Assembly (NCBI RefSeq): GCF_000009765.2
Contig: NC_003155.5
Coordinates: 2,046,001 to 2,110,000, forward strand
DNA length: 64,000 nt
Origin: Streptomyces avermitilis MA-4680 = NBRC 14893
Lineage (GTDB): Bacteria; Actinomycetota; Actinomycetes; Streptomycetales; Streptomycetaceae
Reading direction: 5' to 3'
The notes beneath the pieces are model-generated. The model saw only the letters and a program-made list of their open reading frames with translations. It ran no database searches and was not told the DNA's origin. Positions 53,744-62,680 of the stretch are shown here, piece by piece. The first letter of the stretch is position 1. Each line of letters starts with the position of its first letter. The translations under genes were made by a program, and so were the position numbers.

Positions 53744-54609
53744 CCTCCCCGCACGACACGTCCGACGCCGTGGCCGACACCCTGACGGGCGGGCCACGGC
53801 GCGGGCCCGGGCACGTGCGGACCGGCTTCGGCCGGGGCGTGCCACTCCCGCTGCTCGTGCCCGCGCTGGTGGGGCTGGCCTTCCTGGTGCTGCCGCTGAT
53901 CGCCCTGCTGGTCCGCACCCCCTGGCACAGCCTGCCGGGCCAGCTGACCAGCCCCGAGGTCTGGCAGGCGCTGAAGCTGTCCCTGGTGTGCGCCACCGCG
54001 GCCACCGCCGTGAGCCTGGTGATCGGGGTGCCCCTGGCCTGGCTGCTGGCCCGGGTCGAGTTTCCCGGACGCGGCCTCGTCCGCGCTCTGGTCACCCTGC
54101 CGCTCGTCCTGCCACCGGTCGTGGGCGGTGTGGCCCTGCTGATGGCGCTCGGCCGCAACGGAGTCGTCGGGAAGTGGCTGGACTCGTGGTTCGGTATCAC
54201 TCTGCCGTTCACCACCACCGGTGTCGTCATCGCCGAGGCGTTCGTCGCGATGCCGTTCCTCGTCATCAGCGTCGAGGGCACCCTGCGGGCCGCCGACCCG
54301 CGCTACGAGGAGGCCGCCACGACCCTGGGCGCCTCCCGGTTCACCGCGTTCCGCCGGGTCACCCTGCCGCTGATCGCGCCCGGCATCGCGGCGGGCGCGG
54401 TCCTGGCCTGGGCCCGTGCGCTCGGCGAGTTCGGTGCGACGATCACGTTCGCGGGCAACTTCCCCGGCCGTACGCAGACCATGCCGCTGGCCGTCTACCT
54501 GGCCCTGCAGAGCGACCCGGAGGCGGCCATCGCCCTCAGCCTGGTGCTGCTCGTCGTGTCCGTCGCGGTCCTGGCCGGGCTGCGTGATCGCTGGATGACC
54601 GCCTCATGA
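53740..54609 (+). CDS. modB: Molybdate ABC transporter permease
   Basis: A 289-residue permease with about six helices and the EAA loop (YEEAATTLGASRFTAFRRVTLP near residue 190) that docks the ATPase. LGEFGATITFAGNFPGRTQTMPLAVY near the end is typical of ModB/CysT permeases. It overlaps modA (GTGA) and modC (ATGA). Confidence 0.92.
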   Translation: MTSPHDTSDAVADTLTGGPRRGPGHVRTGFGRGVPLPLLVPALVGLAFLVLPLIALLVRTPWHSLPGQLTSPEVWQALKLSLVCATAATAVSLVIGVPLAWLLARVEFPGRGLVRALVTLPLVLPPVVGGVALLMALGRNGVVGKWLDSWFGITLPFTTTGVVIAEAFVAMPFLVISVEGTLRAADPRYEEAATTLGASRFTAFRRVTLPLIAPGIAAGAVLAWARALGEFGATITFAGNFPGRTQTMPLAVYLALQSDPEAAIALSLVLLVVSVAVLAGLRDRWMTAS

Positions 54610-55700
54610 CCGACACCGAGAAGTCCGCGCACGAGGTCATGGGTGTCCCCGGCCCGGCCGCAGCGGGGCTGGACGCCCGTCTGATCGTCGACCGCGGCAC
54701 CTTCCGGCTCGACGTGGCGCTGACGGCCGCACCCGGCGACGTCGTCGCGCTGCTCGGCCCGAACGGCGCCGGCAAGACCACCGCCCTGCGCGCCCTCGCC
54801 GGTCTCGTCCCCCTCACGGGCGGTCATCTACGCCTGGACGGCGCGCCGCTGGAGCGTACGCCGCCCGAGTCACGTCCGGTCGGCGTCGTCTTTCAGGACT
54901 ACCTGCTCTTCCCCCACCTCACGGCCCTGGACAACGTGGCCTTCGGCCCGCGCTGCCACGGCGCGACCAAGGCGGCGGCCCGCGCCCGGGCCGCCGAGTG
55001 GCTGGAGCGGATGGGTCTGACCGCCCACGCCGGCGCCAAGCCCCGCCGACTCTCCGGCGGCCAGGCCCAGCGCGTCGCCCTCGCCCGCGCCCTCGCCACC
55101 AGCCCCCGGCTGCTGCTCCTCGACGAACCCCTCGCCGCGCTCGACGCCCGCACGCGGCTGGAGGTACGGACGCAACTCCGGCGCCATCTGGCCGAGTTCG
55201 AGGCCGTCGCCGTACTCGTCACCCACGACCCGCTGGACGCCATGGTGCTGGCCGACCGCCTCGTCGTCGTCGAGGACGGCCGCGTCGTCCAGGAGGGCAC
55301 TCCCGCCGACATCGCACGCCACCCGCGTACGGACTACATCGCCCACCTTGTCGGCCTGAACCTCTACCCGGGACGGGCCGAAGGACACGCGGTGCGCGTC
55401 GACGGCGGGCCGGTGATCACGACCACCGAGGACCTCACCGGACCGGTCTTCGTCGCGTTCCCGCCGAGCGCGGTCACCCTGCACCGCGACCGCCCCACCG
55501 GCTCCAGCGCGCGCAACCTCTGGCAGTGCGAGGTCGCCGGTCTTGAGACCCACGGCGACCAGATCCGTGCCGACCTGACCGGCGAACTCCCCCTCGCCGC
55601 CGACCTGACGACCGTCGCCGCCGCCGAGCTCGACCTCCATCCGGGGGCCACGGTGTGGGCATCGGTCAAGGCCGCCCAGACCCACGCCTACTCGGCCTGA
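54606..55700 (+). CDS. modC: Molybdate ABC transporter ATP-binding protein
   Basis: A 364-residue ATPase. Walker A is GPNGAGKTT (about 53-61), signature LSGGQAQR and Walker B LLLLDEPLAALDA, with switch His in VTHDP. The C-terminal 120 residues form a TOBE-type regulatory domain, as in other ModC proteins, which allows feedback by molybdate. It is the last gene of the coupled modABC operon. Confidence 0.93.
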   Translation: MTDTEKSAHEVMGVPGPAAAGLDARLIVDRGTFRLDVALTAAPGDVVALLGPNGAGKTTALRALAGLVPLTGGHLRLDGAPLERTPPESRPVGVVFQDYLLFPHLTALDNVAFGPRCHGATKAAARARAAEWLERMGLTAHAGAKPRRLSGGQAQRVALARALATSPRLLLLDEPLAALDARTRLEVRTQLRRHLAEFEAVAVLVTHDPLDAMVLADRLVVVEDGRVVQEGTPADIARHPRTDYIAHLVGLNLYPGRAEGHAVRVDGGPVITTTEDLTGPVFVAFPPSAVTLHRDRPTGSSARNLWQCEVAGLETHGDQIRADLTGELPLAADLTTVAAAELDLHPGATVWASVKAAQTHAYSA

Positions 55701-55781
55701 CGCGACGCGGCGACCGGCCGCGTTCCCCGGTTGCGGCCCGAACGGAGTGGGCCGCCGGGAAGCCGGTGGCCGGGCGGGCCC

Positions 55782-55810
55782 TTGCCGTCCCCTGTGCGGA
55801 TCTCGATACT
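55782..55810 (+). promoter_or_regulatory. Promoter giving a leaderless MOSC transcript
   Basis: TTGCCG (55782-55787), 17-base spacer, GATACT (55805-55810). The -10 ends six bases before the ATG at 55817, so the expected transcription start is the A of the start codon. This agrees with the lack of any Shine-Dalgarno. Confidence 0.55.
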
Positions 55811-55816
55811 TTGCCC

Positions 55817-56668
55817 ATGACATCGGCGGAATCGGACGGGCCGGGAAGAGTGGACCGGCTCCTGCGCTACCCGGTGAAGTCGATGCTCGGCGAGGAGCTG
55901 CCCGCCGTCGAGGTCACCGAGCGGGGCCTCGCCCACGACCGCCGCGTGGCCCTGATCGACCGGGACACCGGCAAGGTCGCCAGCGCCAAGCACCCCCGCC
56001 TGTGGAGCCGTCTGCTCACGGTGACCGCGCAGGCCGACAACTCCGCGGTACGCATGACCACGTCGGACGGCAAGGAGCTGTGGTCGACCGATCCGGGCGT
56101 GGACGAGGCGCTGTCGGAGATCGTCGGCCGCCCCGTGTTCCTCACCGACGCCCCGCCGCACGAGGCGGCCCTTGACCGCGCCGACCCGGAGGACGTCCTG
56201 CGCGACCACACGAGGCCGCCGGTGAGCGCTCGTACCGGCCGAATCGGCGGCGGCTCCCCCGAAGGAACGTTCTTCGATTTCGCGCCTGTCCACGTGATGA
56301 CGACCTCGACCCTCGCCCGCATCGCGGCACTCGCACCGAACGGCAGCGCCCAAGCGGAGCGTTACCGCCCCAACATCGTGCTCCGTACGCCGCTGACCCG
56401 GGGCTTCACGGAGAACGACTGGATCGACCGGACCCTGCACCTGGGCACCGGCCTCGTCCTGCGCGTCATCGCCCGCACACCGCGCTGCGCCATACCCACG
56501 CTGGCACACGGCACTGTGCCGGCGGACACCGCGGCTCTCCGCGTCCTGGCCGAGCACAACCGCGTCACCCCGACGGAGTCGATGGGACCGCAGCCCTGCG
56601 CCGGCGTCTACGCCCAGGTGCTGCGGCCCGGCCGGATCCGGCTCGGCGATCCTGTCCACTGGGCCTGA
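55817..56668 (+). CDS. MOSC-domain protein with MOSC_N beta barrel
   Basis: A 283-residue protein. The N-terminal barrel (RVDRLLRYPVKSMLGEELPAVEVTERGLAHDRRVALID) is followed by the MOSC domain with the candidate sulfur-carrying Cys in TPRCAIPTL and the end GRIRLGDPV. Relatives include YcbX and mARC-like proteins, which hold the molybdenum cofactor and reduce N-hydroxylated compounds. This fits the adjacent modABC operon. YcbX carries a C-terminal ferredoxin domain. Here the stop codon is followed in the same frame by a ferredoxin fragment (see next entry). Confidence 0.87.
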   Translation: MTSAESDGPGRVDRLLRYPVKSMLGEELPAVEVTERGLAHDRRVALIDRDTGKVASAKHPRLWSRLLTVTAQADNSAVRMTTSDGKELWSTDPGVDEALSEIVGRPVFLTDAPPHEAALDRADPEDVLRDHTRPPVSARTGRIGGGSPEGTFFDFAPVHVMTTSTLARIAALAPNGSAQAERYRPNIVLRTPLTRGFTENDWIDRTLHLGTGLVLRVIARTPRCAIPTLAHGTVPADTAALRVLAEHNRVTPTESMGPQPCAGVYAQVLRPGRIRLGDPVHWA

Positions 56669-56983
56669 GGCGAGGGCTCCCTGCTGCCCGAGCGGGTCAC
56701 GGTGCTCGACGCGGTACGGGCTGCGGGCGTCGAGGTCCTCCACTCCTGCGCTCCCCTTGAAACAGAAGAAGTCGAGCAAAGCGCGCCGACAGGAACTGGT
56801 CGTCGACGCACTGCGCCCGGTCGGGCTCGCGGATGCCGCCGGGGCGTACCCGTGGCAGCTGTCCTCGACCTGCCTGGGGAGCGGGACCAGTTGCGCACCC
56901 GGGTCGCCCCGCGCTTCGCCGAGCTCAGGACCCATGTGTACGAGCAGATCCAGGCGGCGAAGCGCGGGGCGGCCTTCGGCCTC
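56669..56983 (+). pseudogene. Gene remnants: 2Fe-2S ferredoxin fragment and ABC-ATPase fragments
   Basis: Directly after the MOSC stop and in its frame, 56669-56749 reads GEGSLLPERVTVLDAVRAAG and on to VEVLHSC, the start of a plant-type ferredoxin domain up to its first cluster Cys, then homology stops. From about 56787 another frame reads ALRPVGLADAAGAYPWQLS, the signature region of SsuB/TauB-type ATPases. At 56862-56867 it jumps, with a frame change, to DLPGERDQLRTRVAPRFAEL and HVYEQIQAAKRG, the ATPase C-terminus. No intact gene is present in these 315 bases. Confidence 0.6.
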
Positions 56984-59156
56984 AGGACAGATACGCCTCC
57001 ACCTCACTGAACTGGGCGGCCGGCCAGCCGGTGTTGGCGGTGACGTTGAGCTTCAGGTACCGCAGGTTCGTGCCGCTGGGCAGGGTCACGGTCGCCGTGT
57101 TCCCGGTCGCCGGGTCGAAGCGGTAGCCCTGCGAGGCGACCACCGTCGAGTACGCCGAGCCGTCGGTGCTGCCCTGCACCGACAGGGTCTGCGTGCGCGC
57201 CTGCCAGGCGGTGGCGGGCGGCAGCTTGAGGACGAGGCGCCGGACGGCCTGGGACGAGCCGAGGTCGACGGTCCAGGCCTGCGGGAAGGCGTTGTTGGTG
57301 GACTCCCAGTAGGTGCTCGCGTCGCCGTCGACCGCCTTGCCGGGCGTGTAGACGTCCTGCGAGCCGGTGGCGGTGGCGGGGCGGCCCTTGGCGAGGTTGC
57401 GGGTGGGATCGGGGTCGGGGTTGCCCTGGCCCGGCTGCGGCCAGGCCGAGCAGTCCCCCCAGGTGCTGCTCCAGCCCGCGTTGCCGCCGCCGTCCGTGAG
57501 GGTGAAGGTGCCCGAGCCGGCCGGGTAGGGGCAGTTGTAGATGCCCGCCGCGCCCACGCCGGTGGCCTGGACGTTGCTGAACTTGGCGGCGCCCTGCGAC
57601 TCGGCCTGGACCACGACCGTGCCGGTGTTCCTGACCGTCGCCCCGTCCACGGTGACGTTCTTGGTCGCATAGCCGTGTCCGCCGCCCGACACGAACTCGA
57701 AGGCGCTGTACGGGCTGTCGGTGATCGTCGTGCCGGTGATGCTGACGTTCGCCTCGATGGCGCTGTCGTACGAGTCGACGCGCAACGCGCCCATCGGGTG
57801 CTGCCAGTTGGGGTTCATCGCGCCGGCGCGGACGAGGGTGTTGCCGGAGACCGTGATGGTGCCCGCGAGCGGGGAGAAGGGGTCGAGGAACTTCTGGTTG
57901 GAGATCGCGATGCCGCTGCCGAGGGCGTTGGTGTCGGAGATCAGGTTGTTCTTGACCGCGAGGTCGGTGCCGCCGTAGATGGCGATGCCGTTGGCGAGGT
58001 TCGGCTGCGAGATGGTGTTGCTCTCGAAGCTGCTGTTGGTGTCCGGCGAGTACAGCGACCACATGGCGAGGGCGTCGTCGCCGTTGTTGCGCAGGAAGTT
58101 GTTCCGGACGCGGACGCCGCGGGCGTTGCCGTTGAGGTTGAGACCGTCGGCGGTGGTGTCGAGGATGCGGTTGTTCTCGACGACGAGATTGTCGTTGTTG
58201 CCGGTGAGCCAGAGGCCGACCTTGAGGTGCTGGAGCCACATGCCGGAGACCGAGCTCCCCGGACCGAGGGACCCGTTGACGAAGTTGTCCGGGTTGGAGT
58301 CGACGCGCTCGGTGACCTCGCCGATCACCGCGAAGTCCTTGAGGTGGACGCCGCCCGAGGAGCTGGACTGGTCGATGAAGCGCGAGGTGTGCACGACGGA
58401 GTGCCAGCTGCCCGCGCCTTGCAGCGTCACGTTCTGGACGCCGTTCAGCGAGGAGGTCAGCCGGTAGTCGCCCGGCGGGATCCACACCACTCCCCCCTGG
58501 GCTGCGGCGATGGCGTTCCGGAAGGCCTGGGTGGAGTCGCCCTGGCCGCTCGGGTCGGCGCCCTTGTCGGTGACGGAGACCGCCCCGGCGGGCTTGGTGG
58601 CCGCCGCGGCGACCTGCTCGAAGTCGGCGACGTCCACCGTGACCTGGGTGGACACCGCTTCGACGGCGATCTTGTCGCCCGGCTGGACGTTCTGGCCGAG
58701 GAGCAGCCGGGCGTTGTCGAAGAAGTGATGGGTCTTGGCGCCCGCGATCCAGGAGGTGTCGACGTAGGAGTACTTGGAGGTGACGGCCAGCGTCTTGGCG
58801 AGCTTCGTGCCGTTGACGTACACGTTGAGCGCGCCCGACTGGCCGTCGGGGACGTTGTAGGAGACGTTCACCGCGTTCGCGGCCCGGGGGACGGTGAACT
58901 CGACGCGCTGGCCCGCGCCCAGTCGTACGGCCTGGCGCCCGGAGGCCTCCGAGGCGATCGTGCCCTGGGTGTGGTCGGGGCCGATCTTCGTGCCGGTCGT
59001 GGTGGCGGACTCCGCCTCGACGGAGGTGAAGGGGAGGTCGGCGCCGGCGGCCGCGTGCGCGGCGGGGGCCAGGGCGACGAGCAGGCCCGCCGCCAGGGCG
59101 ACGGCCGCACCGATGGCTGACATGCGCCTGACATATCTGAGGCTGTTGCTGTGCAT
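56982..59156 (-). CDS. Secreted GH87 alpha-1,3-glucanase / mycodextranase
   Basis: A 724-residue secreted glycoside hydrolase. Signal peptide 1-36 (ends AHAAAGA). A CBM6-like beta-sandwich follows at about 42-182 and a right-handed beta-helix at about 190-560. Its Asp residues in TADGLNLNG (337) and NNGDDALAMWS (360, 361) match the three catalytic Asp of GH87. A C-terminal F5/8-type (CBM32-like) domain covers about 585-724. It cleaves alpha-1,3-glucan or nigeran of fungal walls. GGGAT lies before the ATG. It is the last gene of the sugar operon. Confidence 0.85.
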   Translation of the reverse strand: MHSNSLRYVRRMSAIGAAVALAAGLLVALAPAAHAAAGADLPFTSVEAESATTTGTKIGPDHTQGTIASEASGRQAVRLGAGQRVEFTVPRAANAVNVSYNVPDGQSGALNVYVNGTKLAKTLAVTSKYSYVDTSWIAGAKTHHFFDNARLLLGQNVQPGDKIAVEAVSTQVTVDVADFEQVAAAATKPAGAVSVTDKGADPSGQGDSTQAFRNAIAAAQGGVVWIPPGDYRLTSSLNGVQNVTLQGAGSWHSVVHTSRFIDQSSSSGGVHLKDFAVIGEVTERVDSNPDNFVNGSLGPGSSVSGMWLQHLKVGLWLTGNNDNLVVENNRILDTTADGLNLNGNARGVRVRNNFLRNNGDDALAMWSLYSPDTNSSFESNTISQPNLANGIAIYGGTDLAVKNNLISDTNALGSGIAISNQKFLDPFSPLAGTITVSGNTLVRAGAMNPNWQHPMGALRVDSYDSAIEANVSITGTTITDSPYSAFEFVSGGGHGYATKNVTVDGATVRNTGTVVVQAESQGAAKFSNVQATGVGAAGIYNCPYPAGSGTFTLTDGGGNAGWSSTWGDCSAWPQPGQGNPDPDPTRNLAKGRPATATGSQDVYTPGKAVDGDASTYWESTNNAFPQAWTVDLGSSQAVRRLVLKLPPATAWQARTQTLSVQGSTDGSAYSTVVASQGYRFDPATGNTATVTLPSGTNLRYLKLNVTANTGWPAAQFSEVEAYLS

Positions 59157-59213
59157 GTGCTGATCCCTTCGTGGTGGGGGGGGACGGGGATAGCGGGTGG
59201 TGCTACGGCGGTC

Positions 59214-60815
59214 TCAGATGCGCAGCCAGGCCGCCGTGTCCTGCGGGAGGCGTCCCTGGTCGTCCAGGGGGCCGCTGCTGAGCAGGAGTCGGGAGTGTGC
59301 GGGGAGGCCGGCCGGGGTGTCCGCGAGGTTCACGACGCACATCAGGCCCTCCGTGCGCGCGAAGGCGAGGACACCGTCGGGTGCGGGCAGCCAGGTGAGG
59401 GGGCCGTCGGCGTAGGCCGGCCTGAGCCGGAGGGCCTCCCGGTAGAGGGAGAGCATCGAGCCCGGGTCCTCGGCCTGGAGGTCGGCCGCGTACGCGGACC
59501 AGCGTGCGGGCTGCGGCAGCCAGGGCTCGCCCCCGAAGCCCGCGTGCGGCGCGTCGGCCACCCAGGGCAGCGGCACCCGGCAGCCGTCCCGCCCGGGGTC
59601 GACGCCGTGGGAGCGGAAGTGCATCGGGTCCTGGATGCTCTCGCGCGGTATCTCGGCCTCGGGCAGGCCCAGTTCCTCGCCCTGGTAGAGGTAGACGGAC
59701 CCGGGCAGGGCGAGCGAGAGCAGCGCGGCGGCGCGGGCGCGGCGGGTGCCGAGAGCCAGGTCGGTCGGGGTGCCGAAGGCCTTGGCGGCGAAGTCGAAGC
59801 CGGTGTCCGTGCGCCCGTACCGGGTGACCGTGCGGGTCACGTCGTGGTTGCACAGCACCCAGGTGGCGGGCGCGCCGACGGGCGCGTGCTCGGCGAGGGT
59901 CTCGTCGATGGCCGTGCGCAGGCGCCGGGCGTCCCAGGGGCAGGAGAGGAAGGAGAAGTTGAAGGCGGTGTGCAGTTCGTCGGGGCGCAGATAGCGGGCG
60001 AAGCGTTCGGTGTCGGGGAGCCAGACCTCGCCGACGAAGACGGCGCCGTACTCGTCGGCGATGGCGCGCCAGGAGCGGTAGATGTCGTGGAGTTCGTCGC
60101 GGTCGACGAACGGGTGCGGGGCGCGGCCCTCGACGAGGTCCGGCAGGTCCGGGTCCTTGGCGAGGAGGGCCGCCGAGTCGATGCGTACGCCCGCCACGCC
60201 CCGTTCGAACCAGAAGCGCAGTACGTCCTCGTGTTCCTGCCGGACGGCCGGGTGGGCCCAGTTGAGGTCGGGCTGTTCGGGGGTGAACAGGTGCAGGTAC
60301 CAGTCGCCGTCGGGCAGCTGTGTCCAGACGGGTTCGGTGGAGCCGGCGAACTGGGACGGCCAGTCGTTGGGCGGGAGTTCGCCGTGCGCGCCGCGGCCCC
60401 CGCGGAAGTGGAACAGTGCGCGCTCGGGGCTGCCCGGGCCGGCGGCGAGCGCCGCGCGGAACCAGGGGTGCTGGTCCGAGACATGGTTCGGGACGATGTC
60501 GACAAGGGTGCGGATGCCCAGTTCCCGTGCCTCGGCGATGAGTTTCTCCGCTTCGGCGAGGGTGCCGAAGGCCGGGTCGACGGCCCGGTAGTCGGCGACG
60601 TCGTAGCCGCCGTCCTTCATCGGTGACAGGTACCAGGGGTTGAACCAGATGGCGTCCACGCCGAGTCCGGCGAGGTAGGGAAGTCTGGCGCGGACACCCG
60701 CGAGGTCGCCGGTGCCGTCGCCGTCGCCGTCCGCGAAGCTGCGGACGTACACCTGGTAGATGACGGCGGTGCGCCACCAGTCCTTCTGGATGCGGGCAGG
60801 GGTGGGCTGTCCCAC
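59214..60815 (-). CDS. GH13 alpha-glucosidase
   Basis: A 533-residue cytoplasmic (no signal peptide) family 13 enzyme. VYVRSFADGDGDGTGDLAGV opens the TIM barrel. The nucleophile Asp is in GVRIDSAALL, the acid/base Glu in FVGEVWLPD and the third Asp in LCNHDVTR. It would hydrolyse imported alpha-linked gluco-oligosaccharides to glucose. The GTG start follows AAAGG. It lies 31 bases after the permease gene. Confidence 0.92.
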   Translation of the reverse strand: MGQPTPARIQKDWWRTAVIYQVYVRSFADGDGDGTGDLAGVRARLPYLAGLGVDAIWFNPWYLSPMKDGGYDVADYRAVDPAFGTLAEAEKLIAEARELGIRTLVDIVPNHVSDQHPWFRAALAAGPGSPERALFHFRGGRGAHGELPPNDWPSQFAGSTEPVWTQLPDGDWYLHLFTPEQPDLNWAHPAVRQEHEDVLRFWFERGVAGVRIDSAALLAKDPDLPDLVEGRAPHPFVDRDELHDIYRSWRAIADEYGAVFVGEVWLPDTERFARYLRPDELHTAFNFSFLSCPWDARRLRTAIDETLAEHAPVGAPATWVLCNHDVTRTVTRYGRTDTGFDFAAKAFGTPTDLALGTRRARAAALLSLALPGSVYLYQGEELGLPEAEIPRESIQDPMHFRSHGVDPGRDGCRVPLPWVADAPHAGFGGEPWLPQPARWSAYAADLQAEDPGSMLSLYREALRLRPAYADGPLTWLPAPDGVLAFARTEGLMCVVNLADTPAGLPAHSRLLLSSGPLDDQGRLPQDTAAWLRI

Positions 60816-60846
60816 GGTGCGGGCCTTTCTGTCGGAGGGTCGGCGT

Positions 60847-61722
60847 TCAGCCCTTCGTGCTGCCCGCGCTGATCCCGGCGATGATGTGCCGCTGGAACAC
60901 GAGGAACATCGCGACCATGGGGATGCTGGCGATCACCATCGCGGCGATGAGCACGGTCAGCTGGATGTTCTGCGACAGCTGGACGAGGGCCACGCTGATG
61001 GGCTGCTTGTCGGTGTCGGAGAAGACCATCAGCGGCCAGAGGAAGTCCTGCCAGACGGCGACCAGGGCGAAGATCGAGACAACTCCCAGGACCGGCCGGG
61101 ACATCGGCAGCACGATCGACCAGAGGGTGCGCAGCCGGCCGGCACCGTCGATCTCGGCGGCCTCCAGGACGTCGCGCGGGATCTGGTCGAAGAACCGCTT
61201 GAGGAGATAGAGGTTGAAGGCGTTGGCCACGGCGGGCAGCCAGATGCCGAGCGGGTCGTTGAGCAGGCTGGTGTGGATCAGCGGGAGGTCGGCGACGGTC
61301 AGGTACTTCGGTACGACCAGTGCCTGGGCCGGCACCATCAGGGTGGCCAGGATGCCGCCGAGGACCAGCTTGCCGAAGACGGGCTTCAGCCGGGACAGGG
61401 CGTACGCGGCGGCCGTGCAGAACACGAGCTGGAGCAGCCAGGCGCCGGTGGCCTGGACGACCGTGTTCCACAGGTGGGCCGGCAGCTGCATCAGGTCCCA
61501 GGCGTCGGTGTAGCCGCTGAGGTGCCACTTCTGTGGGACGAGGGACGGCGGGGTGCGTGCGGCCTCGTCCGGCGACTTCATGGCGCCGGTGACCATCCAG
61601 TAGACGGGGAAGAGGAAGGCGAGCGCGAAGAGCAGCACGACGCCCGTGAACACGGTCCAGTAGGCGGCCTTGCCGCGGGGGCGGGACAGCGTGAGCGGCG
61701 AGACGAGCGTGCGGGTGCTCAT
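60847..61722 (-). CDS. Carbohydrate ABC transporter permease, MalG type
   Basis: A 291-residue six-helix permease of the CUT1 class. The EAA loop reads LEAAEIDGAGRLRTLWSIVLPMSRP near residue 200. MVTGAMKSPDEA follows the first helix, as usual for this subunit. The ATG overlaps the stop of the MalF-type gene (ATGA). It forms the channel with that protein. No ATPase gene is present, as in Streptomyces, where a shared MsiK energises such systems (established for other sugar transporters). Confidence 0.92.
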   Translation of the reverse strand: MSTRTLVSPLTLSRPRGKAAYWTVFTGVVLLFALAFLFPVYWMVTGAMKSPDEAARTPPSLVPQKWHLSGYTDAWDLMQLPAHLWNTVVQATGAWLLQLVFCTAAAYALSRLKPVFGKLVLGGILATLMVPAQALVVPKYLTVADLPLIHTSLLNDPLGIWLPAVANAFNLYLLKRFFDQIPRDVLEAAEIDGAGRLRTLWSIVLPMSRPVLGVVSIFALVAVWQDFLWPLMVFSDTDKQPISVALVQLSQNIQLTVLIAAMVIASIPMVAMFLVFQRHIIAGISAGSTKG

Positions 61723-62675
61723 GAGTCCTCCTCCGCGGAACGGGTCAGGCGCAGATAGACCGCGGAGAAGGCGCCGAGCAGCACGAGCAGCATGACGCTC
61801 AGGGCGCAGGCCCCGCCGAAGTCGTTGTAGAGGAAGGCGTACTTGTAGATCAGGTAGAGGACGGTGACCGTCGCGTTCTCGGGGCCGCCGCCGGTGATGA
61901 CGAACGGCTCGGTGAAGACCTGCATCGTGGCGATGATCTGAAGGAGCATCAGCATCAGGACGATGAACCGGGTCTGGGGGATCGTCACATGGCGGATGCG
62001 CTGGAGGATGTTGGCGCCGTCCAGCTCGGCGGCTTCGTAGAGCTCCCCCGGGATGCCCTGCAGCGCGGCCAGGTAGATCAGGACCGTGCCGCCCATGTTG
62101 GCCCAGGTCGCCACGATGACCAGGGAGACGAGGGCGGTGTCGGCGCCGTTGGACCAGTTGGAGGTGGGCAGGTGCAGGAAGCGGAGTGCTTCGTTGGCGA
62201 GGCCGGCTCCGGGGTCGTAGAACCACTTCCACAGCAGGGCGCTGACCACCGGCGGGATCATCACCGGCAGATAGACCACGACCCTGAAGAAGGCTTTGGC
62301 GTGCCGGAGTTCGTTGAGGACGAGCGCCATCACGAAGGGCACGGCGAAGCCGATGAGCAGGGCGAGCAGGGTGAAGGTGAGCGTGTTGCGCCAGGCCGCG
62401 GTGAACTCGGGGTCGTGCAGGACGCGGGTGAAGTTGGCGGTGCCGACCCACTCGGGCGGTGAGCCCGGCGTGTACTTCTGGAAGGCGATCACGACCGCGC
62501 GGATCGCCGGGTACCAGGAGAACAGGGCGAAGCAGAGCAGGCCGCCGAGCAGGAAGGCGTACGCGTGGGCCTGGTCGGCGAGGCGGCGCCGCCCGAGGCC
62601 CCCTCCCGGGGGCGGCGCCGGTACCGGGCGTACGGCGATCGCCTCGACGGGCCGCCGCGCTGCGGTCTTGGTCAT
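61719..62675 (-). CDS. Carbohydrate ABC transporter permease, MalF type
   Basis: A 318-residue six-helix CUT1 permease with a 35-residue cytoplasmic N-terminus. The EAA loop reads YEAAELDGANILQRIRHVTIP near residue 225, and ITGGGPENATVTVLYLIY is typical of the class. The ATG is five bases after the stop of the binding-protein gene, and it overlaps the MalG-type gene at its end. Confidence 0.92.
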   Translation of the reverse strand: MTKTAARRPVEAIAVRPVPAPPPGGGLGRRRLADQAHAYAFLLGGLLCFALFSWYPAIRAVVIAFQKYTPGSPPEWVGTANFTRVLHDPEFTAAWRNTLTFTLLALLIGFAVPFVMALVLNELRHAKAFFRVVVYLPVMIPPVVSALLWKWFYDPGAGLANEALRFLHLPTSNWSNGADTALVSLVIVATWANMGGTVLIYLAALQGIPGELYEAAELDGANILQRIRHVTIPQTRFIVLMLMLLQIIATMQVFTEPFVITGGGPENATVTVLYLIYKYAFLYNDFGGACALSVMLLVLLGAFSAVYLRLTRSAEEDS

Positions 62676-62680
62676 CGGTC

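Noticed and set aside
56757..59120. 787-codon plus-strand frame opposite the GH87 gene
   Set aside because: Beyond the short ABC-ATPase fragment at its start it is the antisense shadow of a well-supported glucanase.
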